Shown here one piece after another: positions 44,286 through 55,513 of a stretch of DNA of 64,000 nucleotides. The notes beneath the pieces are model-generated. The model saw nothing but the letters and a program-made list of their open reading frames with translations, did no database searches and was not told the origin of the DNA. The stretch is from assembly GCF_016862955.1 (NCBI RefSeq), contig NZ_BONY01000012.1:62001-126000 (forward strand), in the 5' to 3' direction. The DNA is from Rhizocola hellebori (lineage in GTDB: Bacteria > Actinomycetota > Actinomycetes > Mycobacteriales > Micromonosporaceae). A program made the position numbers and the translations under genes. The number at the start of each line of letters is the position of its first letter. Position 1 is the first letter of the stretch.

Positions 44286-45398
44286 ATGCGGGACATGGTC
44301 GAGGTTGGACTCGGCAAGTCAGCACAGCGTGGGTTTCATTTGGACGACATCGCGATCGTGCCCACCCGCCGCACCCGCGATGTCGACGATGTGTCGACCG
44401 CTTGGCAGCTTGACGCCTACCGGTTCGGCATTCCGTGTGTGGCGCACCCCTCCGACGCCACCATGAGCCCCGACACGGTCGTCGCCCTGGGCCAGGCCGG
44501 CGGCCTCGGAGTGCTCAATGTCGAGGGTCTGTGGACCCGGTACGAAGACCCGACCAAGCTGCTCGCCTCGGTGAAGGAGAGCGAGAACCCGACGGTCACG
44601 CTGCAGGAGCTCTACTCCGAGCCGATCAAGCCGGAGCTCATCGCGGAGCGGGTCCGCGAGATCCGCACGGGTGGGGTGACCGTCGCCGTGCGCGTCTCGC
44701 CACAGCACACGCTCAAGCTGGCGCCCGTCATCCTCGACGCCGGGGTCGACCTGCTGGTCATTCAGGGCACGCTGGTCTCGGCCGAGCATGTGTCCACGGT
44801 GGACGAGCCGCTGAACCTCAAAGAGTTCATCGCCGACCTCGACCTGCCCGTGATCGTGGGCGGGTGCACCAACTATCAGACCGCGCTGCACCTGATGCGG
44901 ACAGGCGCGGCCGGGGTCATCGTGGGCATCGGCGCGGATGATCTGTCCAGTACGGACACTGTGCTCGGGATCAGGGTGCCGATGGCGACCGCGATCGCCG
45001 ACGCGGCCGCTGCCCGTCGCGACTATCTGGATGAGACCGGCGGGCGTTACGTGCACCTGATCGCCGACGGTGACGTGCACACCTCCGGTGACATCGCCAA
45101 ATCGCTGGCCTGCGGGGCAGACGCGGTCATGCTCGGCATGCCGCTGACCATTGCGGCCGGCAGCCCCGCGGGCGGGTTGTGGTGGCATCCTTCGGCGAGC
45201 CACCCCAAGCTCCCGCGTGGGCACGTGGGGACGATCGACGATGCTCCTTCGGTACCCCTCGAAAAGCTTTTATTTGGCCCCTCAGACGACGCCGGCGGAG
45301 GGCTCAATCTCTTCGGTGGCCTCAAACGAGCCATGGCCAAGTGTGGCTATCGTGATCTAAAAGAGTTCCAGAAGGTTGGGTTGATGCTCGATCGCTGA
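44286..45398 (+). CDS. guaB3: GuaB3 family IMP dehydrogenase-like protein
   Basis: 370 residues, IMPDH/GMPR barrel without CBS domains. RGFHLDDIAIVPTRRTRD at the N-terminus, HPSDATMSP, VGGCTNYQTALHLMRTGAAG, and ADGDVHTSGDIAKSLACGADAVM near the phosphate site. The position of the catalytic Cys loop reads VGIGADDLSSTDTVLGI, with no Cys. The conserved partner of guaB in actinobacteria; its exact reaction is not settled by sequence. GAGGTAATC precedes the ATG. Confidence 0.92.
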   Translation: MRDMVEVGLGKSAQRGFHLDDIAIVPTRRTRDVDDVSTAWQLDAYRFGIPCVAHPSDATMSPDTVVALGQAGGLGVLNVEGLWTRYEDPTKLLASVKESENPTVTLQELYSEPIKPELIAERVREIRTGGVTVAVRVSPQHTLKLAPVILDAGVDLLVIQGTLVSAEHVSTVDEPLNLKEFIADLDLPVIVGGCTNYQTALHLMRTGAAGVIVGIGADDLSSTDTVLGIRVPMATAIADAAAARRDYLDETGGRYVHLIADGDVHTSGDIAKSLACGADAVMLGMPLTIAAGSPAGGLWWHPSASHPKLPRGHVGTIDDAPSVPLEKLLFGPSDDAGGGLNLFGGLKRAMAKCGYRDLKEFQKVGLMLDR

Positions 45399-45413
45399 GG
45401 TAGCTTTCCCGCC

Positions 45414-46847
<1,434 letters not shown>

Positions 46848-46863
46848 GAAATACTAAGGTTTT

Positions 46864-46897
46864 CAGCGCGGCGCTGCACATTCGCAGCGCCGCGCTG
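46864..46897. terminator. First of two tandem bidirectional hairpins
   Basis: CAGCGCGGCGCTGC and GCAGCGCCGCGCTG, 14 bp perfect, 6-nt loop, just after the M1 peptidase gene. Confidence 0.85.
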
Positions 46898-46912
46898 GTG
46901 TCTGGACTGAGC

Positions 46913-46947
46913 GATCTTGAAGCCCCGCTCTTTGGGGCTTCAAGATC
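46913..46947. terminator. Second tandem bidirectional hairpin
   Basis: GATCTTGAAGCCCC and GGGGCTTCAAGATC, 14 bp perfect, 7-nt loop with TTT, between the convergent peptidase genes. Confidence 0.85.
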
Positions 46948-46992
46948 CCGAGGGAAGACGCCAGCTTGAGGCGGCGCTGCCCGCTTGTCGCT

Positions 46993-48900
46993 TTAGCGCA
47001 AGCTCAATGTCACAGAGTTGATGAAGCCGGTGTCTGCTGAGGCAGCGTCGCGGGCGCGTAGCCGCCAGGTGCCGTTGGCGACCTCACCGCCGAGGTTCAC
47101 GGTGTAGGTCTGATTGATGTTGTCGGCACTGCCGCCTGTCCGGTTGTGCAGGAGGTAGGCACTTCCGTCCGGGGCGATGAGGTCCACGACGAGGTCACCC
47201 TTGAAGGTGTGGACGATGTTCACCGCGACCGTGCTGGCCGTCGACGCGTTGCCGGCGCAGCCGGAGATGACGATGTCACTGAACACGTTGGTGTTGTTGT
47301 CGGGAATGGACACATCAGTTCCGTTGGTACCGGTGCAGGAACCGCCCGTCGTGTTCACGGTCCAGGTGAATCCGGCCGAGCCCGTGCCGCCGCCGGAAGC
47401 GGTGACGGTCACGCTGTAGGTGCCGACAGTTGTTGGCGTGCCTGAGATCTGGCCGCTACCCGAGTTGATGGACAGGCCGGGCGGAAGCCCGGTGGCCGAC
47501 CAGGTGTAGGGCGTCGTGCCACCCGTGGCGCTGTTGTTGAGCGTGACCGCGGTGCCGACCGCGGTCGTCTGGTTGCCCGGGTTGGCGACAACGGGTGCCC
47601 CTGGGGCGCCGCAGTATTGGGCTTCCTTGCCGATCGCGCGGTAGGGACAGTCCGCGTACTCGGACAGGATCAGCACCGCGGTCTTGTTCCGTGAGGTCTG
47701 CGCGGGGATCACCTCGTCGGGCGGGTAGAAGCCGCCGCCACCCGAAGCCGGGTACATCTCGAAGGTGTAGGTCCAGATCTGCTGGTTGCCCCACAGCCAG
47801 TCGGTGATGTCGCCATCGGTGATGTAAAGGTCGCTGCCCTGCATCGGGGTGTAGCCGTTGGTGTTGGCCATCTGGATGCCGATGGTGCGGAAGGTGGCCT
47901 CCTGGTCGGCGTTCAGGCCCGGCGCGGTGTTCGCCGTGGTGTAGCCGTAGGGCCAGAGCACCAACTCCGAGTAGGTGTGGAAGTCGATATTCGCTTTGAT
48001 CTGCTGGACGCCGCCGATGCGCCGGCTGAGTACGAAGTCGCGGACGACCGCGGTCTCGGGCGCGGAGAAGGCGGACGGGCCGCGGTAGGTCTCCGAAGAG
48101 GTGCTGCCGCTGGAACCGCCGCAGCAGCCCCAGTTGTAGCCGAAGTTGCGGTTCAGATCTGTGCCCACATTGGACGATCCGGAGTTGGGCTGACGGTTCT
48201 TGCGCCACGATCGGTAGGAGCCGGTCGCGATGTCGTACTCGCCGCCGTCCGGGTTGAGGTCGGGCAGGATCCAGATCTCGCGGCTGTCCACGACGTTGCG
48301 CACGCGGGAGTCGGTGGCGTACTGGCCGGTGAAGGTGTTGAGCAGGTAAAGGGCCATCTCCACGGTCAGGTGCTCGCGGGCGTGGAGGTGGGCGTTGAGC
48401 AGGATTTCCGGCTCGTTCTCGTCGGTGGCGACGTTGTCCGAAATCTTGATCGCGTAGATGGCGCGGCCTTGGTAGGACTGCCCAATGGTGGAGACGCGCA
48501 CCAGGTTCGGGAAGGCTGCGGCCACATTGTTGATCTCGGTGACCATCTCGGCGAAGTTGTGGTAGGCCGAGTCGGCCGAGGGGAAGTCCTGAATGCTGAT
48601 GTCACCGGTGGTGGCCGCCGGCGGGATCAGTTCCAGGCCGAAGCCGAGCTTCTCGATGGCCCGCGCTTCGGTGCGCGTGGCGCTCACGTAGATCTTGCCG
48701 TGCTCGATGGAATCGATGGCTGCACCCGTACGGGCCACCGCGTTGCGATCGGCAAACGTCTTCGGCCCGATGATCATGTACTGGGCGGCGGTGTCGGTGC
48801 CGCCGTCCGGTGCGTCAGGCGCCCCCGTGGCCGGACCGTTCAGAACCATCGCCGCCCCGATGGCTATGACGGACACGAAAATCGCGACTTGTCGTCGCAT
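46993..48900 (-). CDS. Secreted M14 zinc carboxypeptidase with Ig-like and P domains
   Basis: 635 residues. Signal peptide ([23 protein letters not shown]), propeptide-like region, then the M14 domain with zinc ligands His173 and Glu176 in HLHAREH, substrate segment NPDGGEYD, and a Gly/Ser-rich disulphide loop ([14 protein letters not shown]). After about residue 430 comes a putative Ig domain ([20 protein letters not shown]), then a proprotein-convertase P domain ([39 protein letters not shown]). Extracellular protein turnover. ATG 48900 follows GGGAGG. Confidence 0.92.
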   Translation of the reverse strand: MRRQVAIFVSVIAIGAAMVLNGPATGAPDAPDGGTDTAAQYMIIGPKTFADRNAVARTGAAIDSIEHGKIYVSATRTEARAIEKLGFGLELIPPAATTGDISIQDFPSADSAYHNFAEMVTEINNVAAAFPNLVRVSTIGQSYQGRAIYAIKISDNVATDENEPEILLNAHLHAREHLTVEMALYLLNTFTGQYATDSRVRNVVDSREIWILPDLNPDGGEYDIATGSYRSWRKNRQPNSGSSNVGTDLNRNFGYNWGCCGGSSGSTSSETYRGPSAFSAPETAVVRDFVLSRRIGGVQQIKANIDFHTYSELVLWPYGYTTANTAPGLNADQEATFRTIGIQMANTNGYTPMQGSDLYITDGDITDWLWGNQQIWTYTFEMYPASGGGGFYPPDEVIPAQTSRNKTAVLILSEYADCPYRAIGKEAQYCGAPGAPVVANPGNQTTAVGTAVTLNNSATGGTTPYTWSATGLPPGLSINSGSGQISGTPTTVGTYSVTVTASGGGTGSAGFTWTVNTTGGSCTGTNGTDVSIPDNNTNVFSDIVISGCAGNASTASTVAVNIVHTFKGDLVVDLIAPDGSAYLLHNRTGGSADNINQTYTVNLGGEVANGTWRLRARDAASADTGFINSVTLSLR

Positions 48901-48985
48901 TGAGACCTCCCTATTGGTGAAGCGAGTCCTCACCAGGGGATCACGAAGCTTTAGGTCATATCAATACATCAATTTTCAGCGATGG

Positions 48986-49013
48986 TTGCGCTAGGGTTAC
49001 CAGCTGGTAATAA
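48986..49013 (+). promoter_or_regulatory. Promoter with 14-bp palindromic operator before the GMC oxidoreductase
   Basis: TTGCGC (48986-48991), a 16-nt spacer and TAATAA (49008-49013), the latter 7 nt before the ATG. The perfect palindrome TTACCAGCTGGTAA (48997-49010) overlaps the spacer and the -10 box, the position of a repressor site. It does not fit the KstR consensus. Confidence 0.5.
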
Positions 49014-49020
49014 TCACGAC

Positions 49021-50601
49021 ATGCGGTTTGACGTGGTCGTCATCGGTTCGGGGTTCGGTGGGAGTGTGGCCGCGCTCCGGCTGGCCGAGAAGGGCTATTC
49101 GGTCGCGGTGCTCGAGGCCGGGCAGCGGTTCGAGGACAAGGATTTCCCCAAAACCAGCTGGCGGGTACGCAAGTTCCTGTGGGCCCCCGCGCTGGGGTGC
49201 TACGGCATCCAGCGCATCGCCCTGCTTCGCTCCTCCACCAAGGGTGCCAGCGTCCTGGTCCTGTCCGGGGCCGGGGTGGGCGGCGGCTCGCTCGTCTATG
49301 CCAACACCCTGTACCGGCCATTGCCCGCCTTCTACGACGATCCACAGTGGAGGGACATAGCGGACTGGCGCGCCGAATTGGCTCCGCACTATGACACCGC
49401 GGAACGAATGCTCGGTGTCGTCACCTACAACCGGACCACTCCCATGGACGAGGCCATGCGCAAGGTGGCCGAGCGGATGGGAGTCGGGGAGAGCTTCCAC
49501 CCCACGCCGGTCGGCGTCTTCCTTGGCACACCGGGTGTCCGCGTCGAGGACCCGTACTTCGACGGCGCCGGCCCGGCCCGCAGCGGTTGCCTGCACTGCG
49601 GCAGCTGCATGACCGGTTGCCGGCACAACGCCAAGAACACCCTGGTGAAGAACTACCTCTACTTCGCCGAAAAGCTTGGCGTGCAAGTGTTCGCGCGCAC
49701 CGAGGTGACGTCGGTCAAACCGCAGGGGGCGGGTTATCGGGTGACCGCGAAACGTGGCCGGGTCTTCGAGGCCGACCAGGTGGTCTTCGCCGCAGGAGCC
49801 CTTGGTACACAACGTCTTCTGCACAAGATGAAGGCCTCGGGCGATCTTCCGAGGCTCTCCAGGAGGCTCGGCATGCTCACCCGCACCAACTCCGAGTCGT
49901 TGCTCGGCGCGACGGTGCTCCCGCGTGAGGCACGACGCCGCAAGCTCGACTACACCGAGGGCGTGGCGATCACGAGCTCGTTCCATCCCGACGAGCGGAC
50001 CCACATCGAGCCGGTTCGCTACGGCAAGGGATCCAACTCGATGGGGCTGCTGCAGTCGGCGCTGACCGACGGGGGCAAAGGCCGCTTCGGGCGGTGGCTC
50101 AAAGCCATGTTCAGCTGGCCTTTTGTCTACCTTCGGGCGATCTCGGTCAGGCGCTGGTCGGAGCGGACCATCATCGCGCTGGTCATGCAGTCGCACGACA
50201 CCTCCCTCAACGTGCACTACAAGCGGGGCCGGCTGCGCTCGGCGCAGGGGCATGGCGCACCGAACCCGACCTGGATTCCGGAGGGCAACACGGCCGCCCG
50301 GCTGCTGGCCGAGGAGATCGGCGGCGTCCCGGGCGGATCCTTGCCGGAGATGGCCGACATCCCGGTCACCGCGCACATTCTCGGCGGGGCGGTCATCGGG
50401 GCCGACCCTGAATCGGGCGTGGTCGACCAGTACCACCGCGTCTACGGTCATCCCGGCCTGCACGTCGTCGATGGCGCCGCGGTGTGCGCGAACCTGGGCG
50501 TGAATCCGTCGCTAACCATTGCGGCACAGGCAGAACGGGCCTTCTCCCACTGGCCGGCCAAGGGTCAACCCGATCCCCGGCCGAGCCTGCCGGTCAGCTG
50601 A
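49021..50601 (+). CDS. choD: GMC-type FAD oxidoreductase, ChoD-like cholesterol oxidase
   Basis: 526 residues. FAD motif VVIGSGFGGSVAALRLAEKG, SGAGVGGGSLVYANTLY, cysteine-rich CLHCGSCMTGCRHNAKNTL typical of the ChoD branch, and the C-terminal GADPESGVVDQYHRVYGHPGLHVVDGAA. In mycobacteria choD lies beside guaB3 as here. True sterol oxidation is not proven for this branch. No ribosome-binding site; leaderless start likely. Confidence 0.85.
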   Translation: MRFDVVVIGSGFGGSVAALRLAEKGYSVAVLEAGQRFEDKDFPKTSWRVRKFLWAPALGCYGIQRIALLRSSTKGASVLVLSGAGVGGGSLVYANTLYRPLPAFYDDPQWRDIADWRAELAPHYDTAERMLGVVTYNRTTPMDEAMRKVAERMGVGESFHPTPVGVFLGTPGVRVEDPYFDGAGPARSGCLHCGSCMTGCRHNAKNTLVKNYLYFAEKLGVQVFARTEVTSVKPQGAGYRVTAKRGRVFEADQVVFAAGALGTQRLLHKMKASGDLPRLSRRLGMLTRTNSESLLGATVLPREARRRKLDYTEGVAITSSFHPDERTHIEPVRYGKGSNSMGLLQSALTDGGKGRFGRWLKAMFSWPFVYLRAISVRRWSERTIIALVMQSHDTSLNVHYKRGRLRSAQGHGAPNPTWIPEGNTAARLLAEEIGGVPGGSLPEMADIPVTAHILGGAVIGADPESGVVDQYHRVYGHPGLHVVDGAAVCANLGVNPSLTIAAQAERAFSHWPAKGQPDPRPSLPVS

Positions 50602-50679
50602 GCGCGCAGACCTGTGGCTCAAACATGAAACTGGCCTGATCTTTACCTGAATTTGACTTTTGAGCCTCAGCCTGTGGGC

Positions 50680-51066
50680 ATGTCCTCGCCGAAGGGAAAC
50701 GTCGTTTTCGTCCTGCTGCTGGTGCAGGCGGCAACGATCTTATTGGCCACCGTAGGCGAGCTGCTCTTCATGAGCGGCCTGTTCTTCTACGCGCTCGTGC
50801 CGCTCGCGCGGGCCGTCCTGCTGATCACTTTCGGCTCGCTCGCCCTGCGCGGCCACCGTGGCGCGCTCATCGGGCTGGTGGTGCTGGAAGCGTTGTCGTT
50901 GCTGGGGTTTGTGCTCAGTGTCGGGGTGGGCCTGCTGCCCACGCTTGACTTCACGCCCACCCTCACCGGGCTGTTCACCACCGGCTTCCTGCCCATAGTG
51001 GTGATCGTGTACTGCGCGCAGATGCTGACCAGGCCCAAATCCAAGACGGTGGGGGTGGCCGCATGA
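50680..51066 (+). CDS. Small membrane protein
   Basis: 128 residues with four hydrophobic segments and a short basic tail. I recognise no family. ATG 50680 is used; the frame is open nine codons earlier. Overlaps the next gene by 4 nt (ATGA). Confidence 0.6.
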   Translation: MSSPKGNVVFVLLLVQAATILLATVGELLFMSGLFFYALVPLARAVLLITFGSLALRGHRGALIGLVVLEALSLLGFVLSVGVGLLPTLDFTPTLTGLFTTGFLPIVVIVYCAQMLTRPKSKTVGVAA

Positions 51067-52190
51067 AGACCCTCTTGGTGGGGATAGCACCGGAGCACGC
51101 GGCGGCCTTCGTAGCCGGGTTGCTCGCTCTCGTGATCGTGCCACTTCTCAAGGGCGGATCCCGTTCCACAGTGGACAGATGGGCGGCCGCGCTGCTGGGC
51201 TATTCGGCCGCGGTGCACCTCTTCCTTCCGCTGGGTCACCGCGACGGCGCGCTCCTCACGGCCGGGATGCTCGCCAGCGGGATCCTCTTCGCGGCGCTGA
51301 CCTGGCGGGCCCACCTCGGCCGGGGATGGCGCATCGGCACCGCGATCCTGGCACCGGTCACCGTTCTCGCCTACCTGATCAATGGCGAGGACGCGGACCA
51401 GGTCGGCATCCTCACCGCGCTACTGGAGCTGACCGCTTTCGGGCTCGCGGTCGCGACGACCCGCCGGGTGGGCCGGGTCTTCGGGGCGATCGGGACGATA
51501 TTCGCCGTCTTCTTGGCGGGCGCGGTGATCTGGGTCGAGTCCTTCGTCGCGCACCAGGCCGGGTCGACCGATGCGCAATCCCCGTCGGTGGGGCACAGCC
51601 ACGAAGGTCAGCATGAGCATCTGGCACGCGCTCAGGCCGGTGTCATCATGCGCCCACTGACCGGCGACCATCATGCGACGGCGGAACAGACGGCGGCCGC
51701 GATCGCCCTGGCGAACGCGACCAAGGCGGCGGTGGCTCGGTATAGCAAGCTTTCCGCGGCTTTGGCCGCTGGCTACAAGTACCCGCTCGGATCCCGGACG
51801 GGCATGGATGTGCACATGGAAAATCCGGAGTACAAAAAGGACGGTCGGGCGGTCGATCCGGAACGCCCTGAGATGCTCGTCTATGCGATCGACGGCGGCA
51901 AGGCCACCCTCCTCGGCGTGGTTTACGTGATGGAGAAGGCCGGCGAGCCCGGGGTGGCGCCGGGCGGCCCGATCACGCGATGGCACGCGCACAATCTATG
52001 CGTCTCGCTGCTTCCGCCCGGGATAGGAATCGTCACCCCGTATGGCGGTTGCCCCTCTTTCTCCGTAACGATCACGATCGCGGAGATGATGCACGTCTGG
52101 ATCGTGGAGAACAAGGACGGCCCCTACGCCGAGGGCTTGGATAAGAAGTGGGTGAGCGACTACCACGCGGCGCACGGTATCGTCCTGTAA
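51063..52190 (+). CDS. Membrane protein with His-rich extracytoplasmic domain
   Basis: 375 residues. Five to six membrane segments in the first 160 residues, a His-rich stretch (GHSHEGQHEHLARA, about 180-192; DHHAT) and a C-terminal domain (KYPLGSRTGMDVHMENPEYK, DPERPEMLVYAIDGGKATLLGVVYVMEK, RWHAHNLCVSLLPPG, MHVWIVENKDGPYAEG). The 'H..NP...DPERPE.L.Y...L.GV.Y' pattern recurs in uncharacterised secreted proteins. His, Met and Cys content suggests metal binding, perhaps copper; inference only. Confidence 0.6.
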   Translation: MKTLLVGIAPEHAAAFVAGLLALVIVPLLKGGSRSTVDRWAAALLGYSAAVHLFLPLGHRDGALLTAGMLASGILFAALTWRAHLGRGWRIGTAILAPVTVLAYLINGEDADQVGILTALLELTAFGLAVATTRRVGRVFGAIGTIFAVFLAGAVIWVESFVAHQAGSTDAQSPSVGHSHEGQHEHLARAQAGVIMRPLTGDHHATAEQTAAAIALANATKAAVARYSKLSAALAAGYKYPLGSRTGMDVHMENPEYKKDGRAVDPERPEMLVYAIDGGKATLLGVVYVMEKAGEPGVAPGGPITRWHAHNLCVSLLPPGIGIVTPYGGCPSFSVTITIAEMMHVWIVENKDGPYAEGLDKKWVSDYHAAHGIVL

Positions 52191-52913
52191 ATGCGTGTCC
52201 CCCTCGTGTTGTTGGCCTGCTTGGCGCTTGCGGCGTGCTCCCCGGGCAAGGGGGAGCCGGTCGCGTTCCCATCGGCATCGTCGACCGCTTCGGTCTCGGC
52301 GTCACCAGCGCCCGCGCCGTCGCCTTCGCCCATGCCGCCGGCCACTAGCCGCCCTCCGGTCAAAGCCAACGGCACGGGCGTCTTCACCCGCACAGCGGCG
52401 GGCGGGACAGGGGTGTTCGGGACGGCCGGGAGCTTGAAGAAATACTGCGTTCAGGTCGAGGAGGCCATCGACTTCTCGCCCGACGAGTTCGCGTCGGTGA
52501 TCGATGTGGTGCTGGCCGGGGACAAGAGCTGGATAGCCAGCAAGAAGTGGATGTTCCAGCGGGTGCCCAGCTGCGATGGCGCCAATCTGCGCATCAAACT
52601 TGCCATACCCAAGACGGTGGACCGGCTCTGCGCGCCGGTGGCGCAGACCGTGGGCAAGTTCTCCTGCCGCAACGGCAGCAACATTTACATCAACCTTGAC
52701 CGCTGGACGCTGGGCGTGAAACATTTCCCCGACCTTGGCGTCTATCGGCAGATGGTGATCAACCATGAGGTGGGCCATTTCCTCGGCCACTCTCACGTGG
52801 CGTGCGGAGGCGCGGGCCAGCTGGCCCCGGTGATGCAGCGCCAGAGCGACACCTTGGACGGCTGTGTGCTCAACCCCTATCCGTACCCAGATGGGGTCCA
52901 TTACCTCGGCTGA
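52191..52913 (+). CDS. DUF3152 lipoprotein, putative zinc-metallopeptidase fold
   Basis: 240 residues. Lipobox LAAC, Ser/Pro/Ala linker, then DUF3152 with YCVQVEEAIDFSPDEFASVI, cysteine-bearing segments and zincin-like HEVGHFLGHSH (around residue 192). Common in actinobacteria; substrate unknown. Its ATG directly follows the previous stop. Confidence 0.85.
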   Translation: MRVPLVLLACLALAACSPGKGEPVAFPSASSTASVSASPAPAPSPSPMPPATSRPPVKANGTGVFTRTAAGGTGVFGTAGSLKKYCVQVEEAIDFSPDEFASVIDVVLAGDKSWIASKKWMFQRVPSCDGANLRIKLAIPKTVDRLCAPVAQTVGKFSCRNGSNIYINLDRWTLGVKHFPDLGVYRQMVINHEVGHFLGHSHVACGGAGQLAPVMQRQSDTLDGCVLNPYPYPDGVHYLG

Positions 52914-52928
52914 AATATCCTTTGACCT

Positions 52929-54467
52929 ATGACCACGCCGCGTCCAGTCCTTGTCGTTGACTTCGGAGCGCAGTACGCGCAGCTGATCGCCCGCCGGGTA
53001 CGCGAGGCGCGGGTCTACTCCGAAATCGTCCCGCATTCGATGCCCGTCGACGAGATGATGGCCCGCAACCCGGCCGCCATCATCCTTTCCGGCGGGCCGT
53101 CAAGCGTTTACGAGCCCGGAGCGCCGCAGGTCGATTCCAAGCTCTTCGACGCGGGAACGCCGGTCTTCGGGATCTGCTACGGCTTCCAGGCAATGGCCGC
53201 GGCGCTGGGCGGCACGGTGGCGCACACGGGTTCCCGCGAGTTCGGCGGCACCGCGCTGGCCACGGTGGCCCAGGGCGGTCTGCTCTTCGCCGGGCTGCCC
53301 GACGCGCAGAATGTGTGGATGAGCCACGGCGACTGTGTAACCGTTGCGCCGGCTGGATTCACGGTCACCGCTTCCTCGGCCGGGGCGCCGGTGGCCGCTT
53401 TCGAGCATGTCGCCCAGGGCTTCGCCGGGGTTCAGTTCCATCCCGAGGTGGCGCACACCCCCTACGGTCAGCGATTGCTGGAGCGCTTCCTCTACGACGT
53501 GGCCAAGATTGAGCCCACCTGGACCATGGGGAACATCATCGATGACCAGGTCGAGGCGATTCGCGCGCAGGTCGGGTCCGCGTCGGTGATCTGTGGCCTG
53601 TCCGGCGGGGTCGATTCCGCGGTCGCCGCCGCGCTCGTGCACAAGGCCGTGGGCGACCAGCTGACCTGTGTCTTTGTCGATCATGGGCTGCTTCGCGCCG
53701 GTGAGGCGGAACAGGTTGAGCGCGACTATGTCGCCGCCACCGGCATCAAGCTCAAGGTGGTGGAGTGCTCCGATCGCTTCCTTGGCGCGCTCGCGGGGGT
53801 GACCGATCCGGAGGAGAAGCGCAAGATAATCGGCCGCGAATTCATCCGCGTCTTTGAACAATCCGTGCCTTCCGACGTCCGATTCCTTGTGCAGGGAACG
53901 CTTTACCCGGACGTGGTGGAGTCCGGCGGCGGCACCGGCACCGCGAACATCAAGAGCCATCACAACGTTGGCGGGCTTCCGTCCGACATGCAATTCGAGC
54001 TTGTCGAACCGTTGCGCACTCTTTTCAAAGACGAAGTTCGCTCTCTTGGTACGGCGCTCGGCCTGCCCCCGGCGATGGTGTGGCGTCACCCGTTCCCGGG
54101 CCCGGGTCTGGCCATCCGCATCATCGGTGAGGTGAATCGAGCCAACCTTTCCATCCTGCGGGCCGCCGACCTCATCGCGCGGGAGGAGCTGACAGCGTCC
54201 GGGTTGGACGGTGAGGTCTGGCAGTTCCCCGTGGTGCTCCTGGCCGACGTGCGTTCGGTGGGGGTTCAGGGCGACGGGCGCACCTACGGTCATCCCATCG
54301 TGTTGCGCCCGGTGTCCAGCGAGGACGCGATGACCGCCGACTGGTCACGCCTTCCCTATGAGCTCATCGCCCGGATTTCGACCCGAATCACCAATGAGGT
54401 CAAGGATGTGAACCGGGTCGTCCTCGACGTGACGTCCAAACCCCCTGGCACTATTGAGTGGGAGTGA
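52929..54467 (+). CDS. guaA: GMP synthase (glutamine-hydrolysing)
   Basis: 512 residues. Amidotransferase domain with catalytic Cys83 in FGICYGFQ and His/Glu in [11 protein letters not shown]-pyrophosphatase loop [14 protein letters not shown] (about 220); C-terminal dimerisation [13 protein letters not shown]. Converts XMP to GMP after GuaB. ATG 7 nt after TATCCT (leaderless). Confidence 0.97.
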   Translation: MTTPRPVLVVDFGAQYAQLIARRVREARVYSEIVPHSMPVDEMMARNPAAIILSGGPSSVYEPGAPQVDSKLFDAGTPVFGICYGFQAMAAALGGTVAHTGSREFGGTALATVAQGGLLFAGLPDAQNVWMSHGDCVTVAPAGFTVTASSAGAPVAAFEHVAQGFAGVQFHPEVAHTPYGQRLLERFLYDVAKIEPTWTMGNIIDDQVEAIRAQVGSASVICGLSGGVDSAVAAALVHKAVGDQLTCVFVDHGLLRAGEAEQVERDYVAATGIKLKVVECSDRFLGALAGVTDPEEKRKIIGREFIRVFEQSVPSDVRFLVQGTLYPDVVESGGGTGTANIKSHHNVGGLPSDMQFELVEPLRTLFKDEVRSLGTALGLPPAMVWRHPFPGPGLAIRIIGEVNRANLSILRAADLIAREELTASGLDGEVWQFPVVLLADVRSVGVQGDGRTYGHPIVLRPVSSEDAMTADWSRLPYELIARISTRITNEVKDVNRVVLDVTSKPPGTIEWE

Positions 54468-54500
54468 ACGGCATTCATGAAATCGGACATCTTGCCCTGA

Positions 54501-54518
54501 TCTTCCCGGTCGGGGAGA
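54501..54518 (+). terminator. Short hairpin after guaA
   Basis: TCTTCCC / GGGGAGA with a GGTC loop, 33 nt after the guaA stop and 10 nt before the next start. Weak candidate. Confidence 0.35.
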
Positions 54519-54528
54519 ATGATGATCT

Positions 54529-55476
54529 GTGACCGCGATCGAGCCTGGAGAAGCACTGCGGCGCATCGCGGCGTACGCAGTGATCAACGACGAGTCGCAG
54601 CAGGTGCTGCTGGTCCGAGCTTCTCCCCTCTCGGCAACGCCGGGGGTGTGGTCGCTTCCGGGCGGTGCGGTGGCGCACGGGGAACATCCGAATGAGACCG
54701 TCGTGCGTGAGACGGCGGCCGAAACCGGTCTGAGCGTTGCCGTCACGGGCCTCAAAGACGTGCTGGCCGACATGCGCGCGCTGCCCAGGCGCGGCCTGAC
54801 CATCCACACCGACCGCGTGATCTACACCGCGCGCGTGCGCGGCGGAGCGTTGCGGGATCGGGTCGATCAGCCCACCGATCTGGTGCGCTGGGTCGACCTG
54901 GCGCAGGCCCGCGGGCTTCCCCTGCGCCCTTTCACCGCGAAAGCGCTGGGGCTTCCCGCGGTCGCCGAGCAGACGCCCGACGAGGTTCCCGAGTTCCCCT
55001 CGTTTCACGCCGCGCCCGGGCCTGACGGGCTGCATCGCGCACAGCGTTTCGCCGCCTATGCGGTGGCGGTCGATGGCCGCCAGCGCATCCTGCTCACCCG
55101 GGTCGCGCCCAACTACCCGGGCGCCGGCCGGTGGCACCTACCCGGCGGGGGCACCGACTACGGCGAGCAGCCGGGGGCGGCGCTGATCCGTGAGCTGGTC
55201 GAAGAGACCGGTCAACGGGGCCGGTTGATCGAGCTGCTCGGCGTGGCGAGCCATCGCGACCCGGCCTCGCTGGGGCCTGAGGGCTATCCGATCGACTGGC
55301 ACGGTGTGCGGGCGTTCTACCGGGTCAAGGTCGATCGCGCCACCCGGCCGAAGGTCCACGACCGGGGCGGCTCCACCTCCGAAGCACGCTGGGTATCCGC
55401 GCAGGAAGTGGCCTCTTTCGGTCCCGATGAGGTGACTGAGGTCACCGCCGAGGCGATCAGGGCTGCCTTCCCGTAG
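54529..55476 (+). CDS. Double-NUDIX protein, first of tandem pair
   Basis: 315 residues with two NUDIX domains (about 10-140 and 170-310). Box 1 begins at Gly46 (GAVAHGE, RETAAETGL): Ala64 replaces one metal-binding Glu, so this domain may be inactive. Box 2 (GGTDYGEQPGAALIRELVEETGQ region) is intact. The second domain resembles the second domain of the next gene (WHLPGGGTD, GPEGYPIDWHGVRAFYRV). Substrate unknown. GTG start, 61 nt after guaA. Confidence 0.85.
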   Translation: MTAIEPGEALRRIAAYAVINDESQQVLLVRASPLSATPGVWSLPGGAVAHGEHPNETVVRETAAETGLSVAVTGLKDVLADMRALPRRGLTIHTDRVIYTARVRGGALRDRVDQPTDLVRWVDLAQARGLPLRPFTAKALGLPAVAEQTPDEVPEFPSFHAAPGPDGLHRAQRFAAYAVAVDGRQRILLTRVAPNYPGAGRWHLPGGGTDYGEQPGAALIRELVEETGQRGRLIELLGVASHRDPASLGPEGYPIDWHGVRAFYRVKVDRATRPKVHDRGGSTSEARWVSAQEVASFGPDEVTEVTAEAIRAAFP

Positions 55477-55513
55477 ACCTGCTCGCCTAGCTAAGGGTCA
55501 GTAGCCTTGCAGT

